The position numbers were made by a program, and so were the translations under genes. A model generated the notes under the pieces. It did no database searches. It was not told where the DNA came from and saw only the letters and a list, made by a program, of their open reading frames with translations. From the NCBI GenBank assembly GCA_039990395.1, contig JBDXFZ010000111.1:62001-126000 (forward strand): a stretch of DNA of 64,000 nt, in the 5' to 3' direction. The DNA comes from CALINF01 sp039990395 (GTDB taxonomy: Bacteria > Pseudomonadota > Gammaproteobacteria > Pseudomonadales > Halieaceae). Below are positions 1 through 9,081 of this stretch, piece after piece; positions within the stretch are counted from its first letter, which is position 1; the number at the start of each line of letters is the position of its first letter.

Positions 1-1245
1 ATGCAAGGTTGAAAGCACCAAGTGGCCTGTCAAGGCAGACTGCACACCTATCTGGGCCGTCTCGGTATCGCGCATCTCACCGATCATGATGATGTCCGGG
101 TCTTGTCGCAATATTGAGCGCAAAGCGCGCGCAAACGTTAGCTCTATCTGCGCCTGCACCTGAATCTGATTCACACCGTCGAGCTGATATTCCACCGGAT
201 CTTCCACGGTGATAATTTTTAGTGTTTCCGAATCGATAGAGGCGAGCGACGCATACAGCGTGGTGGTTTTACCTGAGCCCGTTGGCCCAGTCACCAGCAG
301 GACACCGTGCGGTCGATCGAGCAGTTTTTGATAGCGCTCCAACGTATCTTCACTAAAGCCCATATCCGATAGGCTTAGCTGGATACTGCCGCGGTCGAGT
401 ACACGCATAACAATGCTCTCGCCATGCACCGTGGGAATGGTAGACACACGTAAATCGAGCTCATGCCCCTTAACCCGGGTCATGATGCGTCCATCCTGCG
501 GAAGTCGACGCTCCGCAATATTCATGTGCGATAGAAGTTTCACGCGCGAGGCGATTGCCGAGGTCAGGTTGGCACCCGGGCTATCGGGAAAATCCTGCAG
601 CACGCCATCCACTCGATACCGGATCTGTAAACCTTCTTCAAACGGCTCGATGTGAATATCCGAGGCGCCTAAATCCACAGCGCGGTGGATCATCTGGTTA
701 ACCAAGCGGATAACGGGCGCTTCGCTGGCCAAATCTTTGAGGTGCTCAATGAACTCGTCGTCGCTCTGACCGGAGAACTGGTCACCCAACTCATCACCGC
801 CTGCCTCTTCCTCATCTTGGCGCAGGGCATTTTCAATAGCGCGACTGATATCGCTTTCCAAACCTAGCAATACGGTAACAGGCTTTTCTAGCGCCATGCC
901 CAACGCTTTAAGCAGAAAGGGGTCTTGCGGCACGGTCGCCGCCAGAGTCACGCTCTGTTCGTCCGACTTAAGTGGAACTACAGAGTTGCTGAGTAGAAAA
1001 TCTTGCGCCACCGACTCCAGCACGACAGGCTCTTCAGGATAGTCGTTAGCTGCCACCAATGGAATGTCTAGCTGCTGGCTTAGCGCTACGGCAAAATCGA
1101 GCTCCGATACCAAGCCAAGTTTAATCAGCACCTGGCCGAACATATCGCCCATTTCACTTTGTGCAAGCAGCGCTCGCTCAAGGTCTCGCTCAGAGATCTT
1201 GCGTTGCTCTACCAATAGTTCGCCGATTTTTTTCATAACCACCAT
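1..1245 (-). CDS. gspE: Type II secretion system ATPase GspE, 3' end cut by window edge
   Basis: Hexameric cytoplasmic ATPase that powers the type II secretion pseudopilus. About 414 residues are visible; family members have roughly 500-570, so the C-terminal part, including the zinc-binding CxxC region, lies outside the window. Seen: an N-terminal N1E/MshEN-type domain (starting MKKIGELLVEQ), then the ATPase core with Walker A GPTGSGKTTTLY, Asp-box VEDPVEY, Walker B-type IIMIGEMRD and His-box LVLSTLH just before the edge. The N-terminal sequence resembles GspE more than PilB or MshE, but these families are close. Two in-frame ATGs (1245 and 1236) are possible starts; neither has a strong ribosome binding site. 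No other gsp gene is visible in the window. Confidence 0.85.
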   Translation of the reverse strand, partial: MVVMKKIGELLVEQRKISERDLERALLAQSEMGDMFGQVLIKLGLVSELDFAVALSQQLDIPLVAANDYPEEPVVLESVAQDFLLSNSVVPLKSDEQSVTLAATVPQDPFLLKALGMALEKPVTVLLGLESDISRAIENALRQDEEEAGGDELGDQFSGQSDDEFIEHLKDLASEAPVIRLVNQMIHRAVDLGASDIHIEPFEEGLQIRYRVDGVLQDFPDSPGANLTSAIASRVKLLSHMNIAERRLPQDGRIMTRVKGHELDLRVSTIPTVHGESIVMRVLDRGSIQLSLSDMGFSEDTLERYQKLLDRPHGVLLVTGPTGSGKTTTLYASLASIDSETLKIITVEDPVEYQLDGVNQIQVQAQIELTFARALRSILRQDPDIIMIGEMRDTETAQIGVQSALTGHLVLSTLH

Positions 1246-1380
1246 CGTCGGAAACCCGTATTAGGCAGGCCATTACAGCGCATTGAACCTCCTGCCAAGA
1301 GGCCCAAGTGTAACATAGGACACGTTTCTGCCCGGCAGTGGAGTTTGCGGATTATTCCTGCACTACTATTGTGCCCTGAG

Positions 1381-3006
1381 TCAGGAAAAGGCGAAATCCT
1401 TAAACATCTCCCGCAGCGCAACCTTCTGTATCTTGCCAGTAGCGGTATGGGGGATATCATCGACAAACTGCACGGCATCCGGCGTCCACCACTTGGCGAT
1501 CTTACCGTCGAACCAGGCCAGAATTTCCTCCGTTGTCAAGTCCTGTCCGTTTTCAGCACGCACAACGATCAGTAGTGGCCGTTCGCTCCACTTGGGATGA
1601 TAGTGCCCAATCACAGCAGCTTCGGCGACCTTCGGGTGATCGGTAGCCACGTTCTCGACATCGATAGAGGATATCCATTCACCGCCAGACTTGATCACAT
1701 CTTTCGTGCGATCGGTGATGGCCATATACCCCTCGGGATCAATAGTTGCCACATCACCCGTCTCGAACCAACCCTCATCCGCATGCGCATCCGAGCCTTC
1801 AAGTTTAAAATAGCTTGAACACACCCAGGGTCCACGAACCTTTAAAGAGCCGAACGCTTTGCCATCCCAGGGCAACTCGGTACCTTCGTCATCGGTAATC
1901 TTCATCTCGACACCAAATATTGGCCGACCGGCCTTCAACCGTACCTTGGCATAGCCTTCGTCACTGTATTGGTCTTTAGCACCTTTACTGGCATTGACGC
2001 TACCCAGAGGGCTCATTTCTGTCATCCCCCAACCCACGCGAGTCTCTACGCCGTAGGTATCAAAATCTTCCATGATTGACAGCGGGCAAGCTGCACCACC
2101 TACAAGAATGCGCTGCAGACTATCCACCCGCTTGCCAGAACTCTTGAGGTGGGCAATCAGGCTCAGCCACACGGTAGGTACGCCGGCGGATAAGGTCACA
2201 CCCTCTTCGTTGATTAACGCTGCCAGTGTTTCGCCATCGCCCATTTTGTTACCCGGAAATACAAGTTTGGAGCCCGCAATCGGGCAGCTGTAGGGGTTAC
2301 CCCATGCGTTTACATGAAACATTGGCACGATTGGTAGCACCACATCCTGCTGAGAGAGCCCCATGGCATCGGGCATCATACTCGCGTAAGCATGCAGAAT
2401 CGTTGAGCGATGGGAGTACAACACACCTTTGGGGTTGCCCGTAGTACCGGAGGTGTAGCACAACGCACAGGCCTGGTTCTCATCAATTTCGGGCCAGTCA
2501 AAAGCCTGTGACTGCGATGCAATGAGTGTTTCGTAGCACAGCACATTGGCCAACGTAGTTTCGGGCATGTGCTCAGCGCTCGTCAGTACCACCCACCCAC
2601 GAACCTTGGGACACTCCGCAGCAATACTCTCTGCCAGCCCAACAAAATCAGGGTCGATAAACACATACTGATCGTCGGCGTGATTGATGATGTACACCAG
2701 CTGTTCGGGAAACAATCTCGGATTGATGGTGTGACACACATAGCCACTACACGCCGACGCATAATAGGTTTCGAAATGGCGGTAATCATTCCACGCCAGC
2801 GTGGCGATTCGATCGCCAGACTCAAGACCCCAGCCAGACATCGCGTTGGCAAGCTGGCGAGCACGGGCAAACGCGTCAGTATAGGTATACCGGTGACGGG
2901 GATTGTCGCGCGTAACCGAGACAATTTCCTGTGAGCCATTGGCGCGTTCGGCATGGTTAATGATCGAGTTTATCGTGAGGGGCATGTTCATCATCAGGCC
3001 GTTCAT
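1381..3006 (-). CDS. Acyl-CoA ligase of the AlkK/DmdB type (AMP-binding)
   Basis: ATP-dependent adenylate-forming ligase of 541 residues that activates a carboxylic acid to its CoA thioester. The P-loop-like motif YTSGTTGNPKG is near residue 187, the GMTEMSPLG motif follows, then GWFETGDVATID and the C-terminal catalytic-lysine region TGKIQKVALREMF. The N-terminal half (TINPRLFPEQLVYIINHA, YSHRSTILH, PMFHVNAWG) strongly recalls medium/long-chain fatty-acyl-CoA synthetases and the 3-methylmercaptopropionyl-CoA ligase DmdB of marine bacteria. Substrate cannot be decided from sequence. It lies 99 bp downstream of the MBL-fold gene on the same strand. ATGs at residues 1, 5, 6 and 8 make the exact start uncertain. 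No dmdA, dmdC or dmdD homologue is visible nearby. Confidence 0.88.
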   Translation of the reverse strand: MNGLMMNMPLTINSIINHAERANGSQEIVSVTRDNPRHRYTYTDAFARARQLANAMSGWGLESGDRIATLAWNDYRHFETYYASACSGYVCHTINPRLFPEQLVYIINHADDQYVFIDPDFVGLAESIAAECPKVRGWVVLTSAEHMPETTLANVLCYETLIASQSQAFDWPEIDENQACALCYTSGTTGNPKGVLYSHRSTILHAYASMMPDAMGLSQQDVVLPIVPMFHVNAWGNPYSCPIAGSKLVFPGNKMGDGETLAALINEEGVTLSAGVPTVWLSLIAHLKSSGKRVDSLQRILVGGAACPLSIMEDFDTYGVETRVGWGMTEMSPLGSVNASKGAKDQYSDEGYAKVRLKAGRPIFGVEMKITDDEGTELPWDGKAFGSLKVRGPWVCSSYFKLEGSDAHADEGWFETGDVATIDPEGYMAITDRTKDVIKSGGEWISSIDVENVATDHPKVAEAAVIGHYHPKWSERPLLIVVRAENGQDLTTEEILAWFDGKIAKWWTPDAVQFVDDIPHTATGKIQKVALREMFKDFAFS

Positions 3007-3105
3007 AGTGGGCTCCCGTTTCTTGGCATTTGAAATTTATGAAAGATAGTTAATACAGTCTTTTGTGCAAATTGGTAGTGCTGTTGGCCACCTTGCGTGA
3101 TGCGC

Positions 3106-3936
3106 CTAGGTTAGCCTCCAGACGTCGGAGTCGGCTTGTACGCTGGCGCGACTTTCCTGTTCCAGCTTGATCAGATGCGCAGTCATCGACAGCTTCGCCC
3201 ACTCGTGCAAACTGGAATCAACATCGTCATACACCACTTTCACCAATGCATCGAGCCCGCTGGGGCCCAGCGACGCTAACCCAGCCACTACCTTCGCTTC
3301 GCGCTTTAATCGATGCTCTACCAGCCACTCAACTTCAGCGCGGCTGTCATCAATGAGTTCGCCGTGACCTGGGGCGACGTGGCGAATAGGGTAATCCAAT
3401 AGAAGCTTGAGTGACGCGATATACGCTTTCATATCTCCGCCGGGCGGTACAATCACCACGGTTGATCCATTCATAATGTGATCGCCAGCAAACAGCATCT
3501 GCTCTTCTTCGAGCAAGAAGCAATAATGATTGCTTACATGGCCCGGCGTGTGCAGCGCACGCAGAGTAAAATCAGCCGCCTTGATGCATTCATCATGCTG
3601 GATCTGCCAGTCCGGATTGAAGGTCTCATCCTGATGAGGGTCATCGGCCGGCAACGCGCCTACTACCTGCGCACCCGTTGCCTTCGCCACTGCCTGCCAG
3701 GCCGGGGAATGATCTGGGTGTGTGTGCGTACAAACGATCCAACGAATCTTGCCAGCGCCGGCCTCTAAAATAGCGTCGATATGCTCGTCAATAGCAGGAC
3801 CTGGATCGAGCACAGCAATCTCATCAGTGCCGATCAAATACGTATTGGTGCCAGCCCCCGTCATGGCCCCGGGGTTGGGTGCAACGAGGCGTCGGACGCG
3901 AGTGCTCAACGAAAATGGTACGCCGTGTTCCAACAT
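3106..3936 (-). CDS. Metallo-beta-lactamase-fold hydrolase, LACTB2-like
   Basis: Soluble MBL-fold hydrolase of 276 residues. The zinc motif HxHxDH is present (CTHTHPDHS, near residue 72), with further ligand candidates in TPGHVSNHY, FAGDHIM and the late APGHGELI. The C-terminal ~70 residues form the helical/winged-helix extension typical of LACTB2 / beta-lactamase-like protein 2. Relatives include endoribonucleases and thioester or lactone hydrolases, so the substrate is unknown. The ATG sits 2 bp after the fabV stop, so it is almost certainly co-transcribed with fabV. The acyl-CoA ligase follows. The context hints at acyl or lipid metabolism, but that is inference. Confidence 0.85.
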   Translation of the reverse strand: MLEHGVPFSLSTRVRRLVAPNPGAMTGAGTNTYLIGTDEIAVLDPGPAIDEHIDAILEAGAGKIRWIVCTHTHPDHSPAWQAVAKATGAQVVGALPADDPHQDETFNPDWQIQHDECIKAADFTLRALHTPGHVSNHYCFLLEEEQMLFAGDHIMNGSTVVIVPPGGDMKAYIASLKLLLDYPIRHVAPGHGELIDDSRAEVEWLVEHRLKREAKVVAGLASLGPSGLDALVKVVYDDVDSSLHEWAKLSMTAHLIKLEQESRASVQADSDVWRLT

Positions 3937-3938
3937 GT

Positions 3939-5129
3939 CTACACCAGGTTCGCTATAGGTTGTACAGGATCGACTTCGGCATCGTAATCCACGCCGTCTA
4001 CCTCAAAGCCGAACAACTGCAAAAATTCACGCTTGTAGCCAGCAAAATCCGATGAGGTTCTAAGGTTGTCCGAATCAATCTGATCCCACAGCACGGCAAC
4101 CTTCTCCTGAATTGCAGGCGCAAGTTCTTTAGCATCTGCACGCAAGCGCCCTTCGTCGTCTAGAGTGGGCGCATCGTTGTACAGAGAATCTCGAAACAAG
4201 CCATCTATCTGCTCGATGCAACCCTCATGCACACCCTCGGCCTTCATGACCTTGAATAGAATAGCCAGATAGATAGGCATCGCGGGGATCGCGGCACTGG
4301 CCTGTGTAACTACAGCCTTCAGCACAGACACTCGGGCATCGCCATTGTGCTTAGCGAGACGGGCCCTGATGTCGACCACGCGTTTATCGAGATCCTTCTT
4401 GGCTGCCCCAATCGTGCCATGCCAGTAGATGTCCCAGGTAATCTTCTCGCCGATATAGGTATACGCCGTCGTCTTGGCGCCCTCAGCCAATACCCCGGCC
4501 TCGTCTAGCGCTTCAATCCACATTTGCCAGTCTTCGCCGCCCATAACCGCTACGGTGTTATCGATCTCTTCCTGGGTCGCTGCGTCAATATGGAAGTCCT
4601 GAATCTGCTCTTTATCCGTGTTTACGCCCTTTTGTACCGCGTCGCTACCTATCGGCTTGAGCGTGGAGTTATGAACCACGCCTGTCACAGGGTGCTGCCT
4701 GCGCGGTGACGCCAGGCTGTAAACAACGAGATCGACCTGCCCCATGTCGGCCTTGATCGTGGCGATTGCCTTGTCCTTGATCTCCTGACTGAAAGCATCG
4801 CCATTGATGCTCTTTGCGTACAAACCTTCGGCCTCCGCGTGCCGATGGAAGGAACCCGAGTTGTACCATCCAGCCGTGCCAGGCTTACGCTCAGTTCCTT
4901 CCTTTTCAAAGAAAATACCCAGTGTGGACGCACCGGCTCCAAACGCAGCTGTTATACGAGACGCCAGCCCGTAGCCGGTAGACGCACCTATCACCAGCAC
5001 GCGCTTCGGACCATTGGCAATAGGACCATGGCTCTTTACGTAAGCAATCTGGTGGGCGACATTGGCGTCGCAGCCAGTAGGATGGGTTGTGGTGCAGAGA
5101 AAACCGCGCACTTTAGGTTTAATAATCAT
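3939..5129 (-). CDS. fabV: Enoyl-[acyl-carrier-protein] reductase FabV (NADH)
   Basis: Catalyses the last reduction of each fatty-acid elongation cycle, enoyl-ACP to acyl-ACP, with NADH; the family is naturally resistant to triclosan. At 396 residues it has the usual FabV length (~400). The N-terminus IIKPKVRGFLCTTTHPTGC is diagnostic. The nucleotide-binding loop reads VIGASTGYGLASR (near residue 47), and the catalytic Tyr-x8-Lys region lies in TYIGEKITWDIYWHG (near 225-240). It appears to be first in an operon with the MBL-fold gene. It is divergent from miaE across about 230 bp. No fabI homologue is present in this window. Confidence 0.95.
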   Translation of the reverse strand: MIIKPKVRGFLCTTTHPTGCDANVAHQIAYVKSHGPIANGPKRVLVIGASTGYGLASRITAAFGAGASTLGIFFEKEGTERKPGTAGWYNSGSFHRHAEAEGLYAKSINGDAFSQEIKDKAIATIKADMGQVDLVVYSLASPRRQHPVTGVVHNSTLKPIGSDAVQKGVNTDKEQIQDFHIDAATQEEIDNTVAVMGGEDWQMWIEALDEAGVLAEGAKTTAYTYIGEKITWDIYWHGTIGAAKKDLDKRVVDIRARLAKHNGDARVSVLKAVVTQASAAIPAMPIYLAILFKVMKAEGVHEGCIEQIDGLFRDSLYNDAPTLDDEGRLRADAKELAPAIQEKVAVLWDQIDSDNLRTSSDFAGYKREFLQLFGFEVDGVDYDAEVDPVQPIANLV

Positions 5130-5357
5130 CGTTTGGTCACTTTCCCAAGTATCAGAGTGAGCACACGCGAACTGAGCGACAGCGAGAGAGGATCATCGCA
5201 GTTTGCACAATCCGCAAAGCTCGGAAGTGTAGCACAGCAGAATGGGCTTGGAATGGGGCCAAAGGCGATGACATCGGCTGTAATTCTGCTGCACAGTGGG
5301 TTGAGTTTCTTACGCTCATACCGTTCAATACGCGAGCTTTCACTACTCGGTTATCCC

Positions 5358-5936
5358 ATGCCCGACTCACCCCTTCGTCATCAGACCACAGCTGAATGGT
5401 TAGATGCTGTTCTGGCTGACTTTGACTCCTTCTTGCTGGATCACGCAGCGGCAGAAAAGAAGGCATCTGGTATGGCCGTATCAATGCTGTCGCACTACCC
5501 CGACAAAATAGACCTGGTTACCGCGATGGCGGACCTGGCAATAGAAGAACTCACACACTACCGGGAAGTGGTTAAGTGGATACACAAACGTGGCCTGCAG
5601 ACTGCGCCTGATGAGAAGGACCCTTACGTTATCGAATTTCGAAAATCGCTTCGCAAGGGTAAAGATGAATACATGCTAGACCGCCTGCTGACGGCCAGTA
5701 TCATCGAAGCTCGCGGCGCAGAGCGGTTTGCATTGGTAGCGGAAGGCCTGACCGAGCCAGCTATCAAAAAATTCTACCAATCGATCGCCAGATCAGAACA
5801 ACGGCACTACCTATTGTTTCTTGACCTGGCCGGACAGTACCTACCGCGTGACACAATCGAGTGCCGCTGGGACGAACTGCTGGACATCGAAGCGGATATC
5901 GTGAAATCACTACCTATTCGTGCGCGGTTGCATTGA
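5358..5936 (+). CDS. miaE: tRNA 2-methylthio-N6-isopentenyl adenosine-37 hydroxylase MiaE
   Basis: Non-haem diiron monooxygenase that hydroxylates the isopentenyl group of ms2i6A37 in tRNA, an O2-dependent step. The protein has 192 residues from the ATG at 5358. The reading frame is open much further upstream (to 4839), but that part is antisense to fabV and has no family similarity. The four-helix ferritin-like ligands are visible: E33, the E-x2-H pair E64/H67 in IEELTHY, E117 in IIEARGAER and the second E-x2-H pair E147/H150 in RSEQRHY. Its stop overlaps the probable TTG start of the next gene. No strong ribosome binding site precedes the ATG. Confidence 0.92.
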   Translation: MPDSPLRHQTTAEWLDAVLADFDSFLLDHAAAEKKASGMAVSMLSHYPDKIDLVTAMADLAIEELTHYREVVKWIHKRGLQTAPDEKDPYVIEFRKSLRKGKDEYMLDRLLTASIIEARGAERFALVAEGLTEPAIKKFYQSIARSEQRHYLLFLDLAGQYLPRDTIECRWDELLDIEADIVKSLPIRARLH

Positions 5937-7318
5937 CCCCTGTTAATAACATCACCTCCAAATACCTCGCGGGTTATGCAGAAGAAGCCATCCCACGGCC
6001 ACCGCGCGATCAGCGTTGGGATGTTTGTGTCGTTATCCCGGTGTACGGTGAGCCAGTCGCGTTTCTAAAACGACTCAGATCGCTGCGACAGAGCGCAAGT
6101 TCTGTACTGGCGATCGCGGTAATCAATCGGCCAGACTCCGACCCCGATACTGCGGTTAACCAACCTCTGCGTTCGGCACTGAATGAACTGCAGCTCAAGG
6201 CCAGCTTAGGGTGTGGCTGTGAACTAAGGTCAATGACCACCGGCCTTGATCTACTGGTGATAGACAGTGAAACCAGAAGCGGCCCCTCCCCTCGTAAACA
6301 GGGCGTTGGACTGGCTCGAAAAGTAGGCTGCGATATTGCGCTACGCTGGCATGCCGATGGATCCATCGTGTCACCCTGGCTTTACAGCAGTGATGCCGAT
6401 GCGCAATGGCCAGATGACTACTTTCTGAAGATATCCAATACAGCTGTTACTCGCGGAGCCGTCACTTTCCCTTTTATTCATGCGGCAGTAGAAACCACAC
6501 ATAAAAATCGCAACAAAGAGGCAGCCTGCCTGCTGTATGAACTGCGATTGCATCACTACGTTCTGGGACTGGCACATGCTGGTTCGCCCTACTCATTTCA
6601 CACATTGGGTAGCTGCCTGGCTGTACACGCACTCGACTATGCAGCCGTGCGCGGTTTTCCTCGTCGCGCCGCAGGAGAGGATTTTTACCTGCTCAATAAG
6701 GTAGCCAAGCTTGGAGGCGTGCACGCGTTAGATGGACAAGCTATTGTGTTATCGGCTCGAGTTTCGACCCGTGTTCCATTCGGTACCGGACCCGCAGTTG
6801 CAGCACTACTTACTAAACTTGAAGCCACCACTGCGCACGCCTCTGCGTCCTCTGCGCTGCTCGCACTATCAAATTTTTATCATCCTGCATGCTTTGAGGC
6901 ACTCAAAGCGCTACTGGCAGAGTGTATTGAGCTGGCGAACGAAACTGCAGCGAATGTGAACCCAACGCGGCTAGCGGCTGCTCTTCCTGCAAACCTTGCT
7001 GAGCCTACTATTGCTGCTCTTGCGGAGATGGGATTTGAAGACGCCATCGCGCACTGTCATCGACAGTCGGCAGATAGCACTGCCTACCTACAACATCTCT
7101 ATCAATGGTTGGACGGTTTTCGCACGCTGAAATTTGTGCATGCTATCCGCGCAGCTGGGTTTGCCGATGTCAGTCTAAATAAACTCGCAGGCCTGCAACC
7201 AAACCTGTTATCACTGCGCCCGGATCAACCCGTAGACGTTGAGCGAACCCTAAGTGATATTCGCCGACAGCTAGGCTGGCAGAGCACTAGGGACAAGGGC
7301 GCAACGCATCAGGCGTGA
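5933..7318 (+). CDS. GT-A type (family 2-like) glycosyltransferase, function unknown
   Basis: Protein of about 461 residues. The N-terminal domain opens with CVVIPVYGEP, the beta-1/nucleotide-binding start of GT2-like enzymes. It continues with SSDADAQWPDDY, a DxD-type metal/sugar-nucleotide motif, and AAGEDFYLLNKVAKLGG, which resembles the acceptor or catalytic GED motif. The C-terminal ~180 residues match nothing I know. No signal peptide or membrane segment is seen. The start is uncertain: TTG at 5933 overlaps the miaE stop (TTGA) and would be translationally coupled; an in-frame GTG lies at 5861 inside miaE. The 3' end overlaps the convergent phosphorylase gene by 10 bp. Closeness to the glucosylglycerate cluster suggests, but does not prove, a role in sugar-compound synthesis. 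Confidence 0.7.
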   Translation: MTPVNNITSKYLAGYAEEAIPRPPRDQRWDVCVVIPVYGEPVAFLKRLRSLRQSASSVLAIAVINRPDSDPDTAVNQPLRSALNELQLKASLGCGCELRSMTTGLDLLVIDSETRSGPSPRKQGVGLARKVGCDIALRWHADGSIVSPWLYSSDADAQWPDDYFLKISNTAVTRGAVTFPFIHAAVETTHKNRNKEAACLLYELRLHHYVLGLAHAGSPYSFHTLGSCLAVHALDYAAVRGFPRRAAGEDFYLLNKVAKLGGVHALDGQAIVLSARVSTRVPFGTGPAVAALLTKLEATTAHASASSALLALSNFYHPACFEALKALLAECIELANETAANVNPTRLAAALPANLAEPTIAALAEMGFEDAIAHCHRQSADSTAYLQHLYQWLDGFRTLKFVHAIRAAGFADVSLNKLAGLQPNLLSLRPDQPVDVERTLSDIRRQLGWQSTRDKGATHQA

Positions 7319-9078
7319 TTCACTGCATTGGCAATCCATAGCGTCTGATATGGCGCAACTTGTAGCTCCATGTCTGTACGCTCGAATGCCACGCCACTAA
7401 TAAGGTCCACCCAGCCCTGAGTATCGATAAGATTGATATCGGATAAAGACAGCGGCTGGGTATCGCCGCTTACGTTGCTGATACAAAAGACACTCTGGCG
7501 ACGATCCATACTTTGCCGCCAAAAGCCGAACAGCTTTGAACCCAAATGCAACGTGAACTGAGTGGCATTAGGGTGGAAAGCGGCTTGTTTACGCCGAATG
7601 GACAAAAGGTTCTTGAGCGCGGCGAATACCCGACTATGTTCACTGCGATCGTCCTTCAATTGGACCTGTAACTCAGGGTAATCCCATTGGTGCCTGTTGA
7701 TTGAGCGATTGTGACCCGTATGGCGAACCCGATCGTAATCGTTGTGAGTGCCTAACAGGCTGTGCACATATAAACCCGGGATGCCTTCCAACCCAAGCAT
7801 CACTGCATGGGCGCAGACGAAGCGCTCTACCCCGAAGTCATCGCGACCGGCCGTTGTTCCCTGTAGCGCATCGATAAGCGCGATATTAATTTCATAGGGT
7901 TTGTTCTCGCCATTCTCTAGCGCCCGATAAGAGACATGCCCACCAAACTGCTCCATCGTTCGTATGAGCCGATTCAACTCTTCATCCGACAACAGGCCCT
8001 CGGCAGGGCGCAGCCCGATGCCATCATGTGAGGCCACAAAGTTGAAGTAGGTGGTGCCGTGCTGGGCGGGAGGCATACTCATCATCCACTGCTTCAAGTA
8101 TCCACAATCGCCAGTAATCAGCGTATTGAGTAGCAGCGGCGGTAGCGAGAAGTTATAGACACAGTGCGCCTCGTTAGCATTGCCAAAATAGGAGAGGTTC
8201 TCTCGATTGGGTATATTCGTTTCTGTTATCAGCAATGCATCTGGCCGCGCGTGTTCTATCAGCGTGCGCAGAAGTCTGACCACCTCGTGTGTCTCATCGA
8301 GGTTGAGGCACGTCGTGCCGGGTATCTTCCAGAGAAATGCCACGGCATCCAGGCGAAAGATTCGGATACCGTTGTCGAGATAGTCCCGCACGATTGATAC
8401 AAATTGCTTCAGTACCTCTGGGTTCCTGAAATCGAGATCAACCTGATCGTGGCTGAAAGTGCACCAGACATGTCGCGGGCCATCAACCGTAGCGACTTCA
8501 CGCAACAGGTCGGACGTTCTCGGCCGCACCACTTGGCTTAGATCATCTGCGGGATCTGCAGTAAAAAAATAGTCGGCGCCGGGGTTTTCATTCTTCAAAA
8601 AATTTTGAAACCAGAGACTGCGCGAAGAACAATGGTTGATCACTAGGTCGGCCATCAGATCAAAGTCGCGCGCAATCGACTGAATATCAGACCAACTGCC
8701 AAGCGACTCATTCACGCTGGAATAGTCGAGCACTGAAAAACCATCGTCTGAACTCCAGGGATAGAACGGCAAAATGTGTACCGCGCTCACCGAGCCGTCT
8801 GCATAACACTCCAGAAAATGTTTGAGCGTCACTAGCGGTAATTCACCTTCCTGCTGCAGGCTATCACCGTAAGTGATCATCACTGTGTCAGTCTGATCCC
8901 AGTGATTAACATGTTGCCGAGGCTCCTGCGTGTGCTCCCCCAGCTGCATAATTGCCAGCAACTCGCTCGCTAATTTCTCGATGCTGAGATCGATAGCTAT
9001 GCTGTGGTAGATTGCCTCAAGATGGTGCTGAACCCGCTCTCTTAGCAGGGCCAATGTATCGGTCGCCTCGTGCTTCAT
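7309..9078 (-). CDS. GH13_18 phosphorylase, probable glucosylglycerate phosphorylase
   Basis: Retaining alpha-amylase-superfamily phosphorylase of 589 residues. The catalytic nucleophile Asp is in RIFRLDAVAFLWK, the acid/base Glu in LLITETNIPNRE and the transition-state Asp in VASHDGIGLRPAEG. The overall sequence places it with sucrose phosphorylase relatives. The SHDGIGLRPAEG form is the one I associate with glucosylglycerate phosphorylases (YcjM-type) rather than true sucrose phosphorylase. Predicted reaction: 2-O-alpha-glucosyl-D-glycerate plus phosphate gives alpha-glucose 1-phosphate plus D-glycerate. It lies 3 bp downstream of the synthase gene, in one operon with the phosphatase and D-glycerate kinase. 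That context strongly favours glucosylglycerate over sucrose. It has no signal peptide. Confidence 0.82.
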   Translation of the reverse strand: MKHEATDTLALLRERVQHHLEAIYHSIAIDLSIEKLASELLAIMQLGEHTQEPRQHVNHWDQTDTVMITYGDSLQQEGELPLVTLKHFLECYADGSVSAVHILPFYPWSSDDGFSVLDYSSVNESLGSWSDIQSIARDFDLMADLVINHCSSRSLWFQNFLKNENPGADYFFTADPADDLSQVVRPRTSDLLREVATVDGPRHVWCTFSHDQVDLDFRNPEVLKQFVSIVRDYLDNGIRIFRLDAVAFLWKIPGTTCLNLDETHEVVRLLRTLIEHARPDALLITETNIPNRENLSYFGNANEAHCVYNFSLPPLLLNTLITGDCGYLKQWMMSMPPAQHGTTYFNFVASHDGIGLRPAEGLLSDEELNRLIRTMEQFGGHVSYRALENGENKPYEINIALIDALQGTTAGRDDFGVERFVCAHAVMLGLEGIPGLYVHSLLGTHNDYDRVRHTGHNRSINRHQWDYPELQVQLKDDRSEHSRVFAALKNLLSIRRKQAAFHPNATQFTLHLGSKLFGFWRQSMDRRQSVFCISNVSGDTQPLSLSDINLIDTQGWVDLISGVAFERTDMELQVAPYQTLWIANAVNHA

Positions 9079-9081
9079 ACT

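Noticed and set aside
4839..5357. Long N-terminal extension of miaE
   Set aside because: It is antisense to fabV, has no MiaE similarity, and the family start fits the ATG at 5358.
7309..9078. Sucrose phosphorylase
   Set aside because: Same subfamily, but the operon (glycerate kinase, phosphoglycerate glycosyl synthase and phosphatase) points to glucosylglycerate.
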